The position numbers and the translations under genes are program-made. From NCBI GenBank assembly GCA_031732875.1, contig JAVMKL010000121.1, positions 1-29,749 on the forward strand: a stretch of 29,749 nucleotides of DNA. Reading direction: 5' to 3'. The notes beneath the pieces are model-generated. The model worked only from the letters and a program-made list of their open reading frames with translations, had not been told where the DNA came from and did no database searches. Positions 17,047 through 25,297 of the stretch are shown here, piece by piece (position 1 is the first letter of the stretch; each line of letters opens with the position of its first letter). Source of the DNA: JAVMKJ01 sp031732875. Lineage in GTDB: Bacteria; Pseudomonadota; Gammaproteobacteria; Competibacterales; Competibacteraceae.

Positions 17047-18021
17047 CTACCTCCACCCCACCGTCCCGTCCAGCCCCAACACCCTGACCAGCGCCGCGCC
17101 CAGGTTGGCCTCGGTCCCGTCCAGCAACCGCTCCAACCACCGGGTGTGTTTGGTGTAGTCCAGGATGGTTTTCTCGCCGATCACCTCCTCGGCGACTTGA
17201 CGGGTACTGCCCAGCGCGTCCACCAGTCCCAGACCGACGCTCTGCTCCCCAGTCCACATCAGACCGCTGAACACCTCGGGACCGTTCTTCAGCCGCCCGC
17301 CTCGGCCCTGCTTGACCGCCGCGATGAACTGCTGGTGAATGTCGTCCAGCATCCCTTGCAGATGCCGGACTTCCTCCGGATTGACCGGCTTGAACGGATC
17401 GAGGAAATCCTTGTTGGCACCTGCCGCGTACGCCCGCCGTTCGATACCCAGCTTGGCGATGGTGTCGGTAAAACCGAAGCTGTCCACCCGCACCCCGATG
17501 GAGCCGATGATGCTGGCCTTGTTGGCATAAATCTTCTGCGCCGCCGCCGCGATGTAATAACCGCCCGAGGCACAGACATCGCTGGCCACCGCGTAAACCG
17601 GAATCTTGGGATGTTGCTGGCGCAACGTCTGGATTTCGTCGTAAATCTCGCCGGCCTGCACCGGGCTGCCACCGGGGCTGTTGATTTCCAGCACCACGCC
17701 GACCGTTTTTTCGTCCCCGAACGCCTTGCGCAAGGCTTCGATGACATTCTTGGCGCTGGCTTCGGTACTGCTCGAAATCAGCCCATCCACCCGCACCAGG
17801 GCCGTATGCTTCTTGGCGGCGGCGGTCGCGGTGCCCAGATTATCCGGCCAGGCCAGCGCCAGCAACACGACCAGATAGGCAAAAAACAGCAGTTTGAAGA
17901 AAATCCCCCAGCGCCTGGCCCGCCTTTGTTCGGTCGCGGCGGCGAACGCCAGCTTGGTCAGGGTATCGCGTGCCCAGCGCTCGTCGCCGGGCGGATGATC
18001 GTTGGAATTCGGATCGGTCAT
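17047..18021 (-). CDS. sppA: Signal peptide peptidase SppA (single-domain type)
   Basis: The 324-residue protein is a membrane-anchored serine protease of the S49 family that degrades cleaved signal peptides. An N-terminal cytoplasmic part is followed by one transmembrane segment (about residues 38-58) and the protease domain. The expected Ser/Lys dyad is present: Ser152 in CASGGYYIAAA and Lys204 in AAGANKDFLDPF, with the same 52-residue spacing as in Bacillus SppA. The oxyanion block INSPGGSP is also present. ATG 18021 is chosen because GGGAG stands 6 bases upstream; ATG 18027 would abut that site. It is 132 bases downstream of rluC. Confidence 0.92.
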   Translation of the reverse strand: MTDPNSNDHPPGDERWARDTLTKLAFAAATEQRRARRWGIFFKLLFFAYLVVLLALAWPDNLGTATAAAKKHTALVRVDGLISSSTEASAKNVIEALRKAFGDEKTVGVVLEINSPGGSPVQAGEIYDEIQTLRQQHPKIPVYAVASDVCASGGYYIAAAAQKIYANKASIIGSIGVRVDSFGFTDTIAKLGIERRAYAAGANKDFLDPFKPVNPEEVRHLQGMLDDIHQQFIAAVKQGRGGRLKNGPEVFSGLMWTGEQSVGLGLVDALGSTRQVAEEVIGEKTILDYTKHTRWLERLLDGTEANLGAALVRVLGLDGTVGWR

Positions 18022-18153
18022 CACCATCTCCCGATATAGGGTCTTTCCATCCGAGCAGCCTTCCTCTCGAACCACCCCGGCGCTCCGCACCATCCCTCCT
18101 GGGCCAGGGAGGGGAACAGGCCCTTGGGAGCGGGGTTGGAGGCGAACAGGTTG

Positions 18154-19131
18154 CTACCGGCGTCGGTCGGTCGAATCCAGACGGTCCAGCACCGCCTTGA
18201 GGTCGGCATCCAGCGGCGCGCTGACCGCGATTTCCCGCCCGCCCAGCGGCAGGTTCAGGCTGTGCGCGTGCAGGAACAGCCGGCGCAAGCCAAACTGTTC
18301 CACCATGATCCGGTTGAAGGCGGAGTCGCCGTATTTCTCGTCCCCAGCCAATGGATGGCCGACATGGGCGGCATGGACACGGATCTGATGGGTGCGACCG
18401 GTGGCGATGTCAGCCTCCAACAACGAGGCTGGCTTGTGCAAACTGATCGGCCGGAAGCGCGTCCGGGCCGGCTTGCCGTCCTCCACCACCTCGACCATCC
18501 GCTCTCCACCCCGCAATACGTTGCGGCGCAAGGGTTGATTGACCTCGCGCGGGCCGTGGTTCCAGTAGCCGCGCGCCAGGGCAAGATAGCGCTTCTGTAC
18601 CCGCCCCGCCCGGAACGCCTCCTGAATCGATCGCAGCGCCGTCGGAGTCCGGGCCAGCGCCAGACAGCCGCTGGTCTCGCGATCCAGCCGGTGAACCAGT
18701 TCCAAAAACGGTTCCCCCGACCGCAAGGCGCGCAGGATCTCGATCGCGCCGTAATCCAGGCCGCTGCCTTTGTGCACGGCCAGCCCGGCCGGTTTGTCCA
18801 GTACCAGCACATCACGATCCTCGTACAGCACCGCGGACCGCAACCGTTCCGCCAGTCCCGGCGGCGGCCGGAGCGGCCGTTCGTCGCACTCCGCCAGCCG
18901 GACCGGCGGGATGCGGACCACGTCGCCGGTTTGCAGGCGATGGTCCGGGCGCACTCGCCCACCGTTCAATCGAACCTCGCCCCTGCGCAGGATGCGATAG
19001 ACCAGGCTTTTGGGCGCGCCCTTGAGTTCGCGCAGCAGAAAATTGTCGAGGCGCTGGCCGGCGTGCGCCGGAGCGACTTCCAGATGGCGCACCCCGCCGG
19101 GAGCCGCCGAAGCAGGCATCGTTTGAAGCAT
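18154..19131 (-). CDS. rluC: 23S rRNA pseudouridine synthase RluC
   Basis: The 325-residue enzyme has an N-terminal S4 RNA-binding domain (about 25-75, AGQRLDNFLLRELKGAPKSL) and the RluA-type catalytic domain with HRLDRETSG (Asp150 catalytic). The block GRTHQIRVHAAHVGHPLAGD is typical. In E. coli RluC modifies 23S positions 955, 2504 and 2580. The divergent placement next to rne is the same as in E. coli and supports RluC over RluD. The ATG at 19131 lies inside the rne promoter; longer open frame upstream has no homology. Confidence 0.93.
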   Translation of the reverse strand: MLQTMPASAAPGGVRHLEVAPAHAGQRLDNFLLRELKGAPKSLVYRILRRGEVRLNGGRVRPDHRLQTGDVVRIPPVRLAECDERPLRPPPGLAERLRSAVLYEDRDVLVLDKPAGLAVHKGSGLDYGAIEILRALRSGEPFLELVHRLDRETSGCLALARTPTALRSIQEAFRAGRVQKRYLALARGYWNHGPREVNQPLRRNVLRGGERMVEVVEDGKPARTRFRPISLHKPASLLEADIATGRTHQIRVHAAHVGHPLAGDEKYGDSAFNRIMVEQFGLRRLFLHAHSLNLPLGGREIAVSAPLDADLKAVLDRLDSTDRRR

Positions 19132-19151
19132 GACCCATGGACTGATATAGT
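19123..19151 (+). promoter_or_regulatory. Extended -10 promoter for rne
   Basis: TTGAAG (19123-19128) is followed after 17 bases by TATAGT (19146-19151) with the extended TG one base ahead (19143-19144). The expected start is near 19158, giving an rne leader of about 290 nt. The -35 box lies inside the first codons of the divergent rluC. Confidence 0.7.
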
Positions 19152-19157
19152 TACGGG

Positions 19158-19450
19158 CGTTGTCGCCGATTGGCCCGAGAGGCCGGCGAAACTGGAAAGC
19201 ACACGATATCGGTTTTCGCACCCGCACGCCAGTTGTCCGACGGGTGGGTTTGTTCAACGGGTTTGCCGCCGCTCGTCCCGTTCCCGCGGGCGGCTTTTGA
19301 CCGCGCTCCCTACCGGCTGTCACGACCTGGCGGCGTGTGGGACCCGCCTGATGTTCTGGACTTGCATCCTCCGGGCCGTTCCCGCTCCAGCCATGCCCCG
19401 GGCGACAACCACGTCACCGCCGGCGATGGTCGAGCGCAAGGAAGCTGATG
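19158..19450 (+). promoter_or_regulatory. rne: Long rne 5' leader
   Basis: Nearly 300 bases lie between the predicted transcription start and the rne ATG, with no gene on either strand. In E. coli a 361-nt leader folds into hairpins through which RNase E controls its own mRNA. The length and place are similar here, but I do not recognise the enterobacterial hairpin sequences, so the same control is inference. Confidence 0.45.
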
Positions 19451-22354
19451 ATGAAAAGAATGCTGATCAACGCGACTCAGCAGGAAGAGTTGCGCGTGGC
19501 CATGGTGGACGGCCAGAAACTCTACGACCTGGACATCGAAACCCCTTCGCGCGAGCAGAAGAAATCCAACGTCTACAAGGGCCGCGTCACCCGCATCGAG
19601 CCGGGCCTGGAAGCGGCCTTCGTAGACTACGGCGCCGACCGGCACGGCTTTCTGCCGTTCAAGGAAATCAGCCGCAGCTATTTCGATCCCCAAGCCACCG
19701 AGGGCGGCCGCCCCAGCATCCGGGAAGCGATCAGGGAAGGCCAGGAAATCATGGTCCAGGTGGAAAAGGAAGAGCGCGGCAACAAGGGAGCCGCGCTGAC
19801 CACCTTCATCAGCCTGGCCGGCCGCTATCTGGTGCTGATGCCCAACAACCCGCGCGCCGGCGGGGTGTCGCGGCGGATCGAGGGCGACGACCGCCAGGAA
19901 ATCCGCGAGGTCATGAGCAGTCTCGACATTCCCGACGGCATGGGTCTGATCGTGCGCACCGCCGGGGTGGGCCGTTCCCAGGACGAACTGCAATGGGACC
20001 TGGACTATCTCCTGCATCTGTGGAAAGCGATCGAGACGGCCACTTCCCAGAAAAAAGCCCCATTCCTGATCTACCAGGAAAGCAACATCATCATTCGCGC
20101 CCTGCGCGACTACCTGCGCGCCGACATCGGCGAAATCCTGGTGGACAACCCGGCCGTCCACCGCCAGGCCCAGGATTTCATGCAGCAGGTGATGCCGCAC
20201 AACCTTAACAAGCTCAAGCTGTACCAGGACAGCATTCCGCTGTTCACCCGATTCCAGATCGAATCCCAGATCGAAACCGCCTACCAGCGCGAGGTCAGCC
20301 TGCCCTCCGGCGGCGGCATCGTGATCGATTACACCGAGGCGATGGTTTCGATCGACATCAACTCGGCCCGCGCCACCAAGGGCAGCGACATCGAGGAAAC
20401 CGCGCTCACCACCAACCTGGAAGCGGCGGAGGAAATCGCCCGGCAACTGCGGTTGCGCGACCTGGGTGGGCTGATCGTCATCGACTTCATCGATATGAAC
20501 ATCGCCCGCAACCAGCGCGAGGTGGAAACCCGGCTGCGCGAGGCGCTGAAGATGGACCGCGCCCGGGTACAGGTCGGCCGCATCTCCCGGTTCGGCCTGT
20601 TGGAAATGTCGCGGCAACGGCTGCGCCCCTCGCTGGACGAAGCCAGCCACGTGATCTGTCCGCGCTGCAACGGTCAGGGCACCATCCGCAACATCGAATC
20701 GCTGGCGCTGAGCGTGTTGCGGCTGATTCAGGAAGAGGCGATGAAGGACAAGACCGGACGGGTCGTCGTGCAACTGCCGGTCAAGGTCGCCACCTTCCTG
20801 CTGAACGAGAAGCGCGATGCGATCCGCGCCATCGAACAGCGTCACCGGGTCGGCGTCATGCTGATTCCGAACGAATCGCTGGAAACACCGCACTTCAAGC
20901 TGAACCGGCTACGGGTGGACGAACTGTCCGACGCCCAACTCCTGTCCTACACCCTGGCCGAAGACTACGAGGAGCAGTACGAAGCACAGGCCAGCGCGAC
21001 GGCGCGGGAGACCGGCGAGGAACCGGCGGTCAAGGGGGTCGCGCCCGCCACCCCGGCCCCGCCTCCCCCGGCGCCGGCGCTCAAACCCGAGGCCAACGCC
21101 AGTTTTTTCCGCTGGCTGTGGGGTAACCTGTTCGGACAACCTCCGCAACATCCCCGGGAGGAGCGGCCGGCCAAACCCGGAACGCGGCCGGCCAAACCGG
21201 AACGGCACCGCCGCGACCGGCCCGGACGGCGGGGCGAGGCCGAATCCGCCACGGAAACGCCGGTTCCCAAAACTCCGGTTTCGCCCGTCGTTTCCTCCTC
21301 GATTTCCGCCGCAATCCCGCCCGCGACCCAGGAGTCGCGGCCGGAACCCGGACCGATGGTCGAGCCGGCGACGGCGACGGTCGAAGAGGTCGAAGGAGTC
21401 GAAGGAGTCGAAGAACTCGCCGCCTCGACCGAAACCGAGGAAGACACGCCCAACACGCGGAATCGGCGTGGCCGGCGCGGCGGCCGGAGGCGCCGGCGCG
21501 GCGAGGCGCCCGCTTCGGCCGAGGCGATTCCGCCGGGCGCCGAGGCGACCGGGGACACCGGTGAAAGCGTCGAATCGAGCGATCGTGGCCGGGCAACTCC
21601 GACAGCGGTCGAGCCCGCCGCCGCGCCGGCCGACACCCCGGCGACACCACCCGCGGCATCGTCCTTGCCGCAGCGGCGCATTCGCAGCGGTCGCCCGCGC
21701 CTGCCCCGCGAAGTGTTGGCCGCCGCGAAAACCGCCCCTCCGGTTGCGGCATTGCCGGCAGCGCCCAACGAGCCCCCCGTACCGCCGCCTCCCTCCATGC
21801 TGGAGTATCCCGTCGTCGATGAAGAGCTGGAACCGGCGGTCGAAGCATTCGAATCCGTCGGAGCGGTTACCGCAGCGGCGGGGATGATGGCCGTCGATAC
21901 CGAAATCGGCCTCCTGTCGATCGTTTCGGCCGAATCGACCGAACCGGCCACCGAGCCGGAACCGGTCCTGGCCAAACCCATGGACGCGGCCCCTGAATTC
22001 GACTCGAGTCCCGGCGAAGCCGGCGCAACCTCCATGGAAACCGTCGCCACCCTGGCCGGGGAGAACCCAGCCAGCGCCCCGGATACCGCGCCCGGCACGG
22101 CGGCGTCCCTGGTCCAGGAATCTCTCGCGATCCCCAGCGCCGAGAGCGTCACCGCGGCTGGGCCGCCTCCGGAAGTCGCCGTCCAGGAAGCGGCCCGGTG
22201 GGATCGGGCCGGCGCGCCGACTGCTTTCGAAACCTCCGAACCGGCGCAACCGGTCCTGACCCCCGAGTCGGCGGTCGAACCAGCGGCCCCAGCCGAACCA
22301 ATCCCGGCACCGCCCGAAACGGAAACCGACGCCGAATCCAGGCCGGCCAGCTGA
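19451..22354 (+). CDS. rne: Ribonuclease E
   Basis: The 967-residue endonuclease begins MKRMLINATQQEELRVAMVD as in E. coli. The S1 domain (about 35-125), the 5'-sensor and the DNase I-like domain are well conserved; Asp302 and Asp345 are the metal ligands and Cys403/Cys406 (CPRC) form the zinc link. After about residue 520 the protein is low-complexity. FFRWLWGNLFG (about 552-562) resembles the amphipathic membrane anchor, and arginine-rich blocks occur at about 575-595 and 670-690. The last 280 residues are acidic, rich in Ala, Pro, Glu and Val. I cannot identify enolase or PNPase docking sites. ATG 19451 is preferred over 19448 because AAGGAAG lies 6 bases before it. Confidence 0.96.
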   Translation: MKRMLINATQQEELRVAMVDGQKLYDLDIETPSREQKKSNVYKGRVTRIEPGLEAAFVDYGADRHGFLPFKEISRSYFDPQATEGGRPSIREAIREGQEIMVQVEKEERGNKGAALTTFISLAGRYLVLMPNNPRAGGVSRRIEGDDRQEIREVMSSLDIPDGMGLIVRTAGVGRSQDELQWDLDYLLHLWKAIETATSQKKAPFLIYQESNIIIRALRDYLRADIGEILVDNPAVHRQAQDFMQQVMPHNLNKLKLYQDSIPLFTRFQIESQIETAYQREVSLPSGGGIVIDYTEAMVSIDINSARATKGSDIEETALTTNLEAAEEIARQLRLRDLGGLIVIDFIDMNIARNQREVETRLREALKMDRARVQVGRISRFGLLEMSRQRLRPSLDEASHVICPRCNGQGTIRNIESLALSVLRLIQEEAMKDKTGRVVVQLPVKVATFLLNEKRDAIRAIEQRHRVGVMLIPNESLETPHFKLNRLRVDELSDAQLLSYTLAEDYEEQYEAQASATARETGEEPAVKGVAPATPAPPPPAPALKPEANASFFRWLWGNLFGQPPQHPREERPAKPGTRPAKPERHRRDRPGRRGEAESATETPVPKTPVSPVVSSSISAAIPPATQESRPEPGPMVEPATATVEEVEGVEGVEELAASTETEEDTPNTRNRRGRRGGRRRRRGEAPASAEAIPPGAEATGDTGESVESSDRGRATPTAVEPAAAPADTPATPPAASSLPQRRIRSGRPRLPREVLAAAKTAPPVAALPAAPNEPPVPPPPSMLEYPVVDEELEPAVEAFESVGAVTAAAGMMAVDTEIGLLSIVSAESTEPATEPEPVLAKPMDAAPEFDSSPGEAGATSMETVATLAGENPASAPDTAPGTAASLVQESLAIPSAESVTAAGPPPEVAVQEAARWDRAGAPTAFETSEPAQPVLTPESAVEPAAPAEPIPAPPETETDAESRPAS

Positions 22355-22366
22355 GCGAGCGGTCTC

Positions 22367-22407
22367 GGAACGGATAAGGGGCTGGAATCGCAGCCCCTTT
22401 CCGTTCC
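22367..22407. terminator. Hairpin between convergent rne and phosphatase genes
   Basis: GGAACGG and GGGGCTG (22367-22384) pair with CAGCCCC and CCGTTCC (22391-22407), giving a long interrupted stem with a 6-nt loop. There is no T-run outside the stem on either side, so it may act as a bidirectional barrier rather than a classical terminator. Confidence 0.6.
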
Positions 22408-22417
22408 CAGGCCGGAA

Positions 22418-22897
22418 TCAAAATCGGTGGCGCTCGCGGATGTGGACCAGCAGTCCTTGCGACGCCTCCTCGATCATATCCATCACCCGCTCGAAACCGG
22501 TCGGTCCCCCATAATACGGGTCCGGGACTTCGCGTTCCGGCAAATCCGGCGCGAAATCCATCAATAACCGAATGCGGCCCCGCAATTCCGCATCCTGGCA
22601 CAAGGCCAGCAGATGCTCGAAATTGTCCCGGTCCATGGCCAACACATAGTCGAACTCGACAAAATCCTCCACCGTCACCCGACGGGCCCGAATGCCGCGC
22701 AAATCCACCCCCCGGCGCAGGGCCGTCGCCTGGCTGCGGGTATCGGGCGAGGCGCCGATGTGGTAAGAATGCGTGCCGGCCGAATCGACGAAGATCGTCC
22801 CGGTCAGGCCGACGCTTTCCAGCATGCGCCGGAACACGCCTTCCGCCATCGGAGAGCGGCAAATATTGCCCATGCAGACAAACAGAACTCTGACCAT
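22418..22897 (-). CDS. Low-molecular-weight protein-tyrosine phosphatase
   Basis: The 159-residue protein has the CX5R active site VCMGNICRSPMAEG at the N-terminus (Cys8, Arg14) and the general-acid block VPDPYYGG near the C-terminus. These enzymes dephosphorylate protein tyrosines, in bacteria often the tyrosine kinases of polysaccharide export. No such kinase is in the window. The start at 22897 puts the active site at the standard position; the frame continues upstream without homology. In related bacteria this gene sits beside kdsB; here a small gene on the other strand separates them. Confidence 0.92.
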   Translation of the reverse strand: MVRVLFVCMGNICRSPMAEGVFRRMLESVGLTGTIFVDSAGTHSYHIGASPDTRSQATALRRGVDLRGIRARRVTVEDFVEFDYVLAMDRDNFEHLLALCQDAELRGRIRLLMDFAPDLPEREVPDPYYGGPTGFERVMDMIEEASQGLLVHIRERHRF

Positions 22898-22995
22898 CGC
22901 TTTCGCCTTCGCCTCATCCGGTCGCCGCGGGGAATCGAATGCCGCGCGAACCGCTTGCATGATTTTGGATCCGATCACTTTGGCTGCCACCACTC

Positions 22996-23265
22996 ATGTC
23001 GAACATTGACCCCGATAAACTGAAGAACCTGCTGGACCAGCCCCTGACTTATCAGGGTATCGCCTGCCGGGTCATCGAAATCCTGCCCGACGAATCGGCT
23101 CTGGTCCTGCGCGACAGCGGCAACAACAAGGTCATCCAGCCCAACCAGTACGGCGACGCCGGCGAATGGATGCCCAGGACGTTCACCGTCACCGTGTTGA
23201 ATGTCCGCCGCGACGGCCTGAACCCCGAGCTACCCGAACTGGCCGCCTTCGACCTTCTGGCCTGA
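22996..23265 (+). CDS. Small protein of unknown function (89 residues)
   Basis: The product begins MSNIDPDKLKNLLDQPLTYQ and looks like a compact beta-rich domain: alternating hydrophobic strands (IACRVIEILPDESALVLRD, then KVIQPNQYGDAGEWMPRTFT and VTVLNV). It has no membrane segment and one Cys. I do not recognise a named family. It lies on the plus strand between two minus-strand genes and its last 36 bases overlap the 3' end of kdsB, a tail-to-tail overlap. No clear ribosome binding site precedes the ATG. Codon use and GC-rich third positions match the neighbours, so I consider it real. Confidence 0.65.
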   Translation: MSNIDPDKLKNLLDQPLTYQGIACRVIEILPDESALVLRDSGNNKVIQPNQYGDAGEWMPRTFTVTVLNVRRDGLNPELPELAAFDLLA

Positions 23266-24045
23266 CCCCTCCAATTCCGCCGCCACCCGCGCCAGATCGG
23301 CTTCGGTATCCACGCCCGGCGGCGGAACCTCGGCCGCTTCGGTGACGTGAATGCGGATGCCATGCCACAAGGCGCGCAACTGTTCCAGCGACTCGGCCTG
23401 TTCGGCCATCGCCGGCGCCAACCGGGGATAGCGGCGCAGCACCTCCACCCGATAGGCATAGAGTCCGATGTGGCGGAACCAGACCACCCCGGCCGGCAAC
23501 CCGGCCAACCCTTCCCTGCCCGCCCCGAACGCCTCGCGGTGCCAGGGAATCGGAGCACGACTGAAATACAGCGCGCAATCCCCGGCATCGCGCACCACCT
23601 TGACCACGTTTGGATCGAACGCCTCGGCCGGCTCGTGAATGCGGGCGCAGGCCGTGGCGATGCCTGCCTCGGGATGGTCCTCCAACCCCGCCGCCACCTG
23701 TCGGACCAGCGCCGGCGGCATCCGCGGTTCGTCGCCCTGCAGGTTGACGACGATGGCGTCTTCCGGCCAACCGAGTCGGACCGCCACTTCCGCCAGCCGG
23801 TCGGTGCCGGTCGGGTGATCCGGTGAAGTCATGCATACCGCCGCCCCGAAGCCTTCGGCCGCCGCCCGAATTCGAGGATCGTCGGTGGCGATCACCACTT
23901 CGAGGGCACCGCTGGCCAGTGCCCGCCGGTAGACGTGCTCGAGCAGGGGCCGGCCTGCGAGCAGACGCAACGGCTTGCCCGGCAACCGGGTCGAGGCGTA
24001 GCGGGCTGGAATCGCGACCCGGAATCGGGGTCCGCCCTCACTCAC
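23230..24045 (-). CDS. kdsB: 3-deoxy-manno-octulosonate cytidylyltransferase
   Basis: The 271-residue enzyme activates Kdo with CTP to CMP-Kdo for lipopolysaccharide core synthesis. Typical blocks are VAIPARYASTRLPGKPL, CMTSPDHPTGTDRLAEV, VNLQGDEPRMP, ALYFSRAPIPW, HIGLYAYR and LEQLRALWHG. I place the start at GTG 24045, which has GGAGGT 8 bases upstream and overlaps the trm112 stop by 8 bases; ATG 24063 would overlap more and has no binding site. The protein is about 20 residues longer than E. coli KdsB at the C-terminus, where it overlaps the convergent small gene. Confidence 0.95.
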   Translation of the reverse strand: MSEGGPRFRVAIPARYASTRLPGKPLRLLAGRPLLEHVYRRALASGALEVVIATDDPRIRAAAEGFGAAVCMTSPDHPTGTDRLAEVAVRLGWPEDAIVVNLQGDEPRMPPALVRQVAAGLEDHPEAGIATACARIHEPAEAFDPNVVKVVRDAGDCALYFSRAPIPWHREAFGAGREGLAGLPAGVVWFRHIGLYAYRVEVLRRYPRLAPAMAEQAESLEQLRALWHGIRIHVTEAAEVPPPGVDTEADLARVAAELEGSGQKVEGGQFG

Positions 24046-24226
24046 CGGCGCCGACCTCCTCATCCGTCAGCCGTCGCGCCTCGGCCTCCAGCATCACCGG
24101 AATGCCGTCGCGGATCGGATAGGCCAACCGGCTTTCCCGGCAAATCAATTCCTGCCGCGCTTTGTCGTACACCAGCGGCGCCTTGCTGACCGGGCACACC
24201 AGAATGTCCAGCAGTTTCTTGTCCAT
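24038..24226 (-). CDS. Trm112-family small protein (YcaR type)
   Basis: The 62-residue protein begins MDKKLLDILVCPVSKAPLVY and has the Trm112/DUF343 pattern (CP...K.PL, RLAYPIRDGIPVML). YcaR homologues stand between lpxK and kdsB in gammaproteobacteria, as here. The role in bacteria is not settled; some act as partners of methyltransferases or other enzymes. Only two Cys remain. Start ATG 24226 has GAGGT 9 bases upstream. The entire gene is also covered, in another phase, by the open frame of lpxK. Confidence 0.92.
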   Translation of the reverse strand: MDKKLLDILVCPVSKAPLVYDKARQELICRESRLAYPIRDGIPVMLEAEARRLTDEEVGAGE

Positions 24227-25295
24227 CCCCGTTCACCTCATCGTGGGGGGCCGGCAGGACCGGCACTCGCCGCCTGCGATTCGCGCCGGTCCGTTCGCGC
24301 CGTATCCCCTTGGCCATGGCGATCGTCGCCAGCCGTTTGAGCAATTCTTCCTCGAATTCCGGATCGAGTTGCGCGCTGACCGGTACGTACCAGCAGCCAT
24401 CCGGGGCGAAGGCCCGGCATTTTATCGCGTCCTTTTCGGTCATCAACACCGGAAAATCCTGTGGGAACCGCAGTTCCTCCGGGCGAAAGGCGTGGTGGTC
24501 GGGAAACGGATGTTCGATGAGCCGCAGTCGGACGTGCCGCAGATGATCGAAAAACCGCCCCGGATCGCCGATGCCGGCCACCGCGTGGATCGTGCTGTCG
24601 CGGAATCCGGCCAGCGTCGCGCTCACGCAGGGATCGGCCAGGTTCACCGCCGTTTCGCCGCGCAGGGCCATCAAGTATTCCCCGCCGCGGGCCGCGCCGT
24701 TGCCGACCACGAAGTCCACCTCGTTCAAGCGGGCGGGCGGCTCCCGCAAGGGGCCGGCCGGCAGACAGGCGACGTTGCCCAGCCGGCGGAAACCGTCCAC
24801 CACGGCGATTTCGATGTCGCGCTGCAGGCGGTAATGCTGCAAGCCATCATCGCTGAGGATGGCATTGCAATCGTAGGTCGCGAGCAGCGCCCGCGCCGCC
24901 GCCACCCGGTCGGGATCCACCACCACCGGACACCGGCAGCGCTGGACCAGCAACACCGGTTCGTCGCCGACCTGGCGCGGGTCGCTGTCGGCGGTGACGT
25001 ACTGCGGCCATTCGGCGGACTGGCCACCGTAGCCGCGGCTGATCACTCCCGGTTTGTAACCCGCTTCCCGCAACAGTTCCACCAGCCGCGCCACCAAGGG
25101 CGTCTTGCCGGTGCCACCGACGCTGATGTTGCCGACCACGATCACCGGCACGCTGACGCGTTCGCTTTTGAAAAAACCGTGGAGGTACAGCAACCGCCGC
25201 ACCCGTACCACCGCGCCGAACAGCAGGCTGAACGGCCACAGCAGCACGGCGATCAGATTCAGGGAATAGCCATAACGGTTCAGCCAGTTCTGCAT
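24060..25295 (-). CDS. lpxK: Tetraacyldisaccharide 4'-kinase LpxK with unusual C-terminal run-on
   Basis: LpxK phosphorylates the 4' position of the lipid A precursor with ATP. A membrane segment (about 11-31) is followed by the Walker A motif GNISVGGTGKT (55-65), then ISRGYGG, DDGLQHY and a C-terminal MTEKDAIKC block. Family similarity ends near residue 330 (LATIAMAKG), the usual length. The frame, however, stays open for some 80 more residues to 24060, through the whole trm112 gene in another phase. A run of six G (24245-24250, plus strand) lies just after the expected end; one base more or less there would bring a stop near 24236. Either the tail is real or an indel removed the stop. ATG 25295 lies 2 bases after the exbD stop. 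Confidence 0.9.
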   Translation of the reverse strand: MQNWLNRYGYSLNLIAVLLWPFSLLFGAVVRVRRLLYLHGFFKSERVSVPVIVVGNISVGGTGKTPLVARLVELLREAGYKPGVISRGYGGQSAEWPQYVTADSDPRQVGDEPVLLVQRCRCPVVVDPDRVAAARALLATYDCNAILSDDGLQHYRLQRDIEIAVVDGFRRLGNVACLPAGPLREPPARLNEVDFVVGNGAARGGEYLMALRGETAVNLADPCVSATLAGFRDSTIHAVAGIGDPGRFFDHLRHVRLRLIEHPFPDHHAFRPEELRFPQDFPVLMTEKDAIKCRAFAPDGCWYVPVSAQLDPEFEEELLKRLATIAMAKGIRRERTGANRRRRVPVLPAPHDEVNGDGQETAGHSGVPGQQGAAGVRQSAAGIDLPGKPVGLSDPRRHSGDAGGRGATADG

Positions 25296-25297
25296 GA

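Noticed and set aside
18092..18116. Imperfect C/G palindrome between rluC and sppA as a terminator
   Set aside because: It can form a stem, but no T-run follows on the minus strand and the spacing gives no further support.
18124..20208. Plus-strand open frame of about 690 codons across rluC and into rne
   Set aside because: It is antisense to rluC and out of phase with rne; the translated text shows no recognisable domain.
20909..22249. Minus-strand frames opposite the rne tail, rich in Gly and Arg
   Set aside because: They arise from the low-complexity Ala/Pro/Glu codons of rne; no family pattern.
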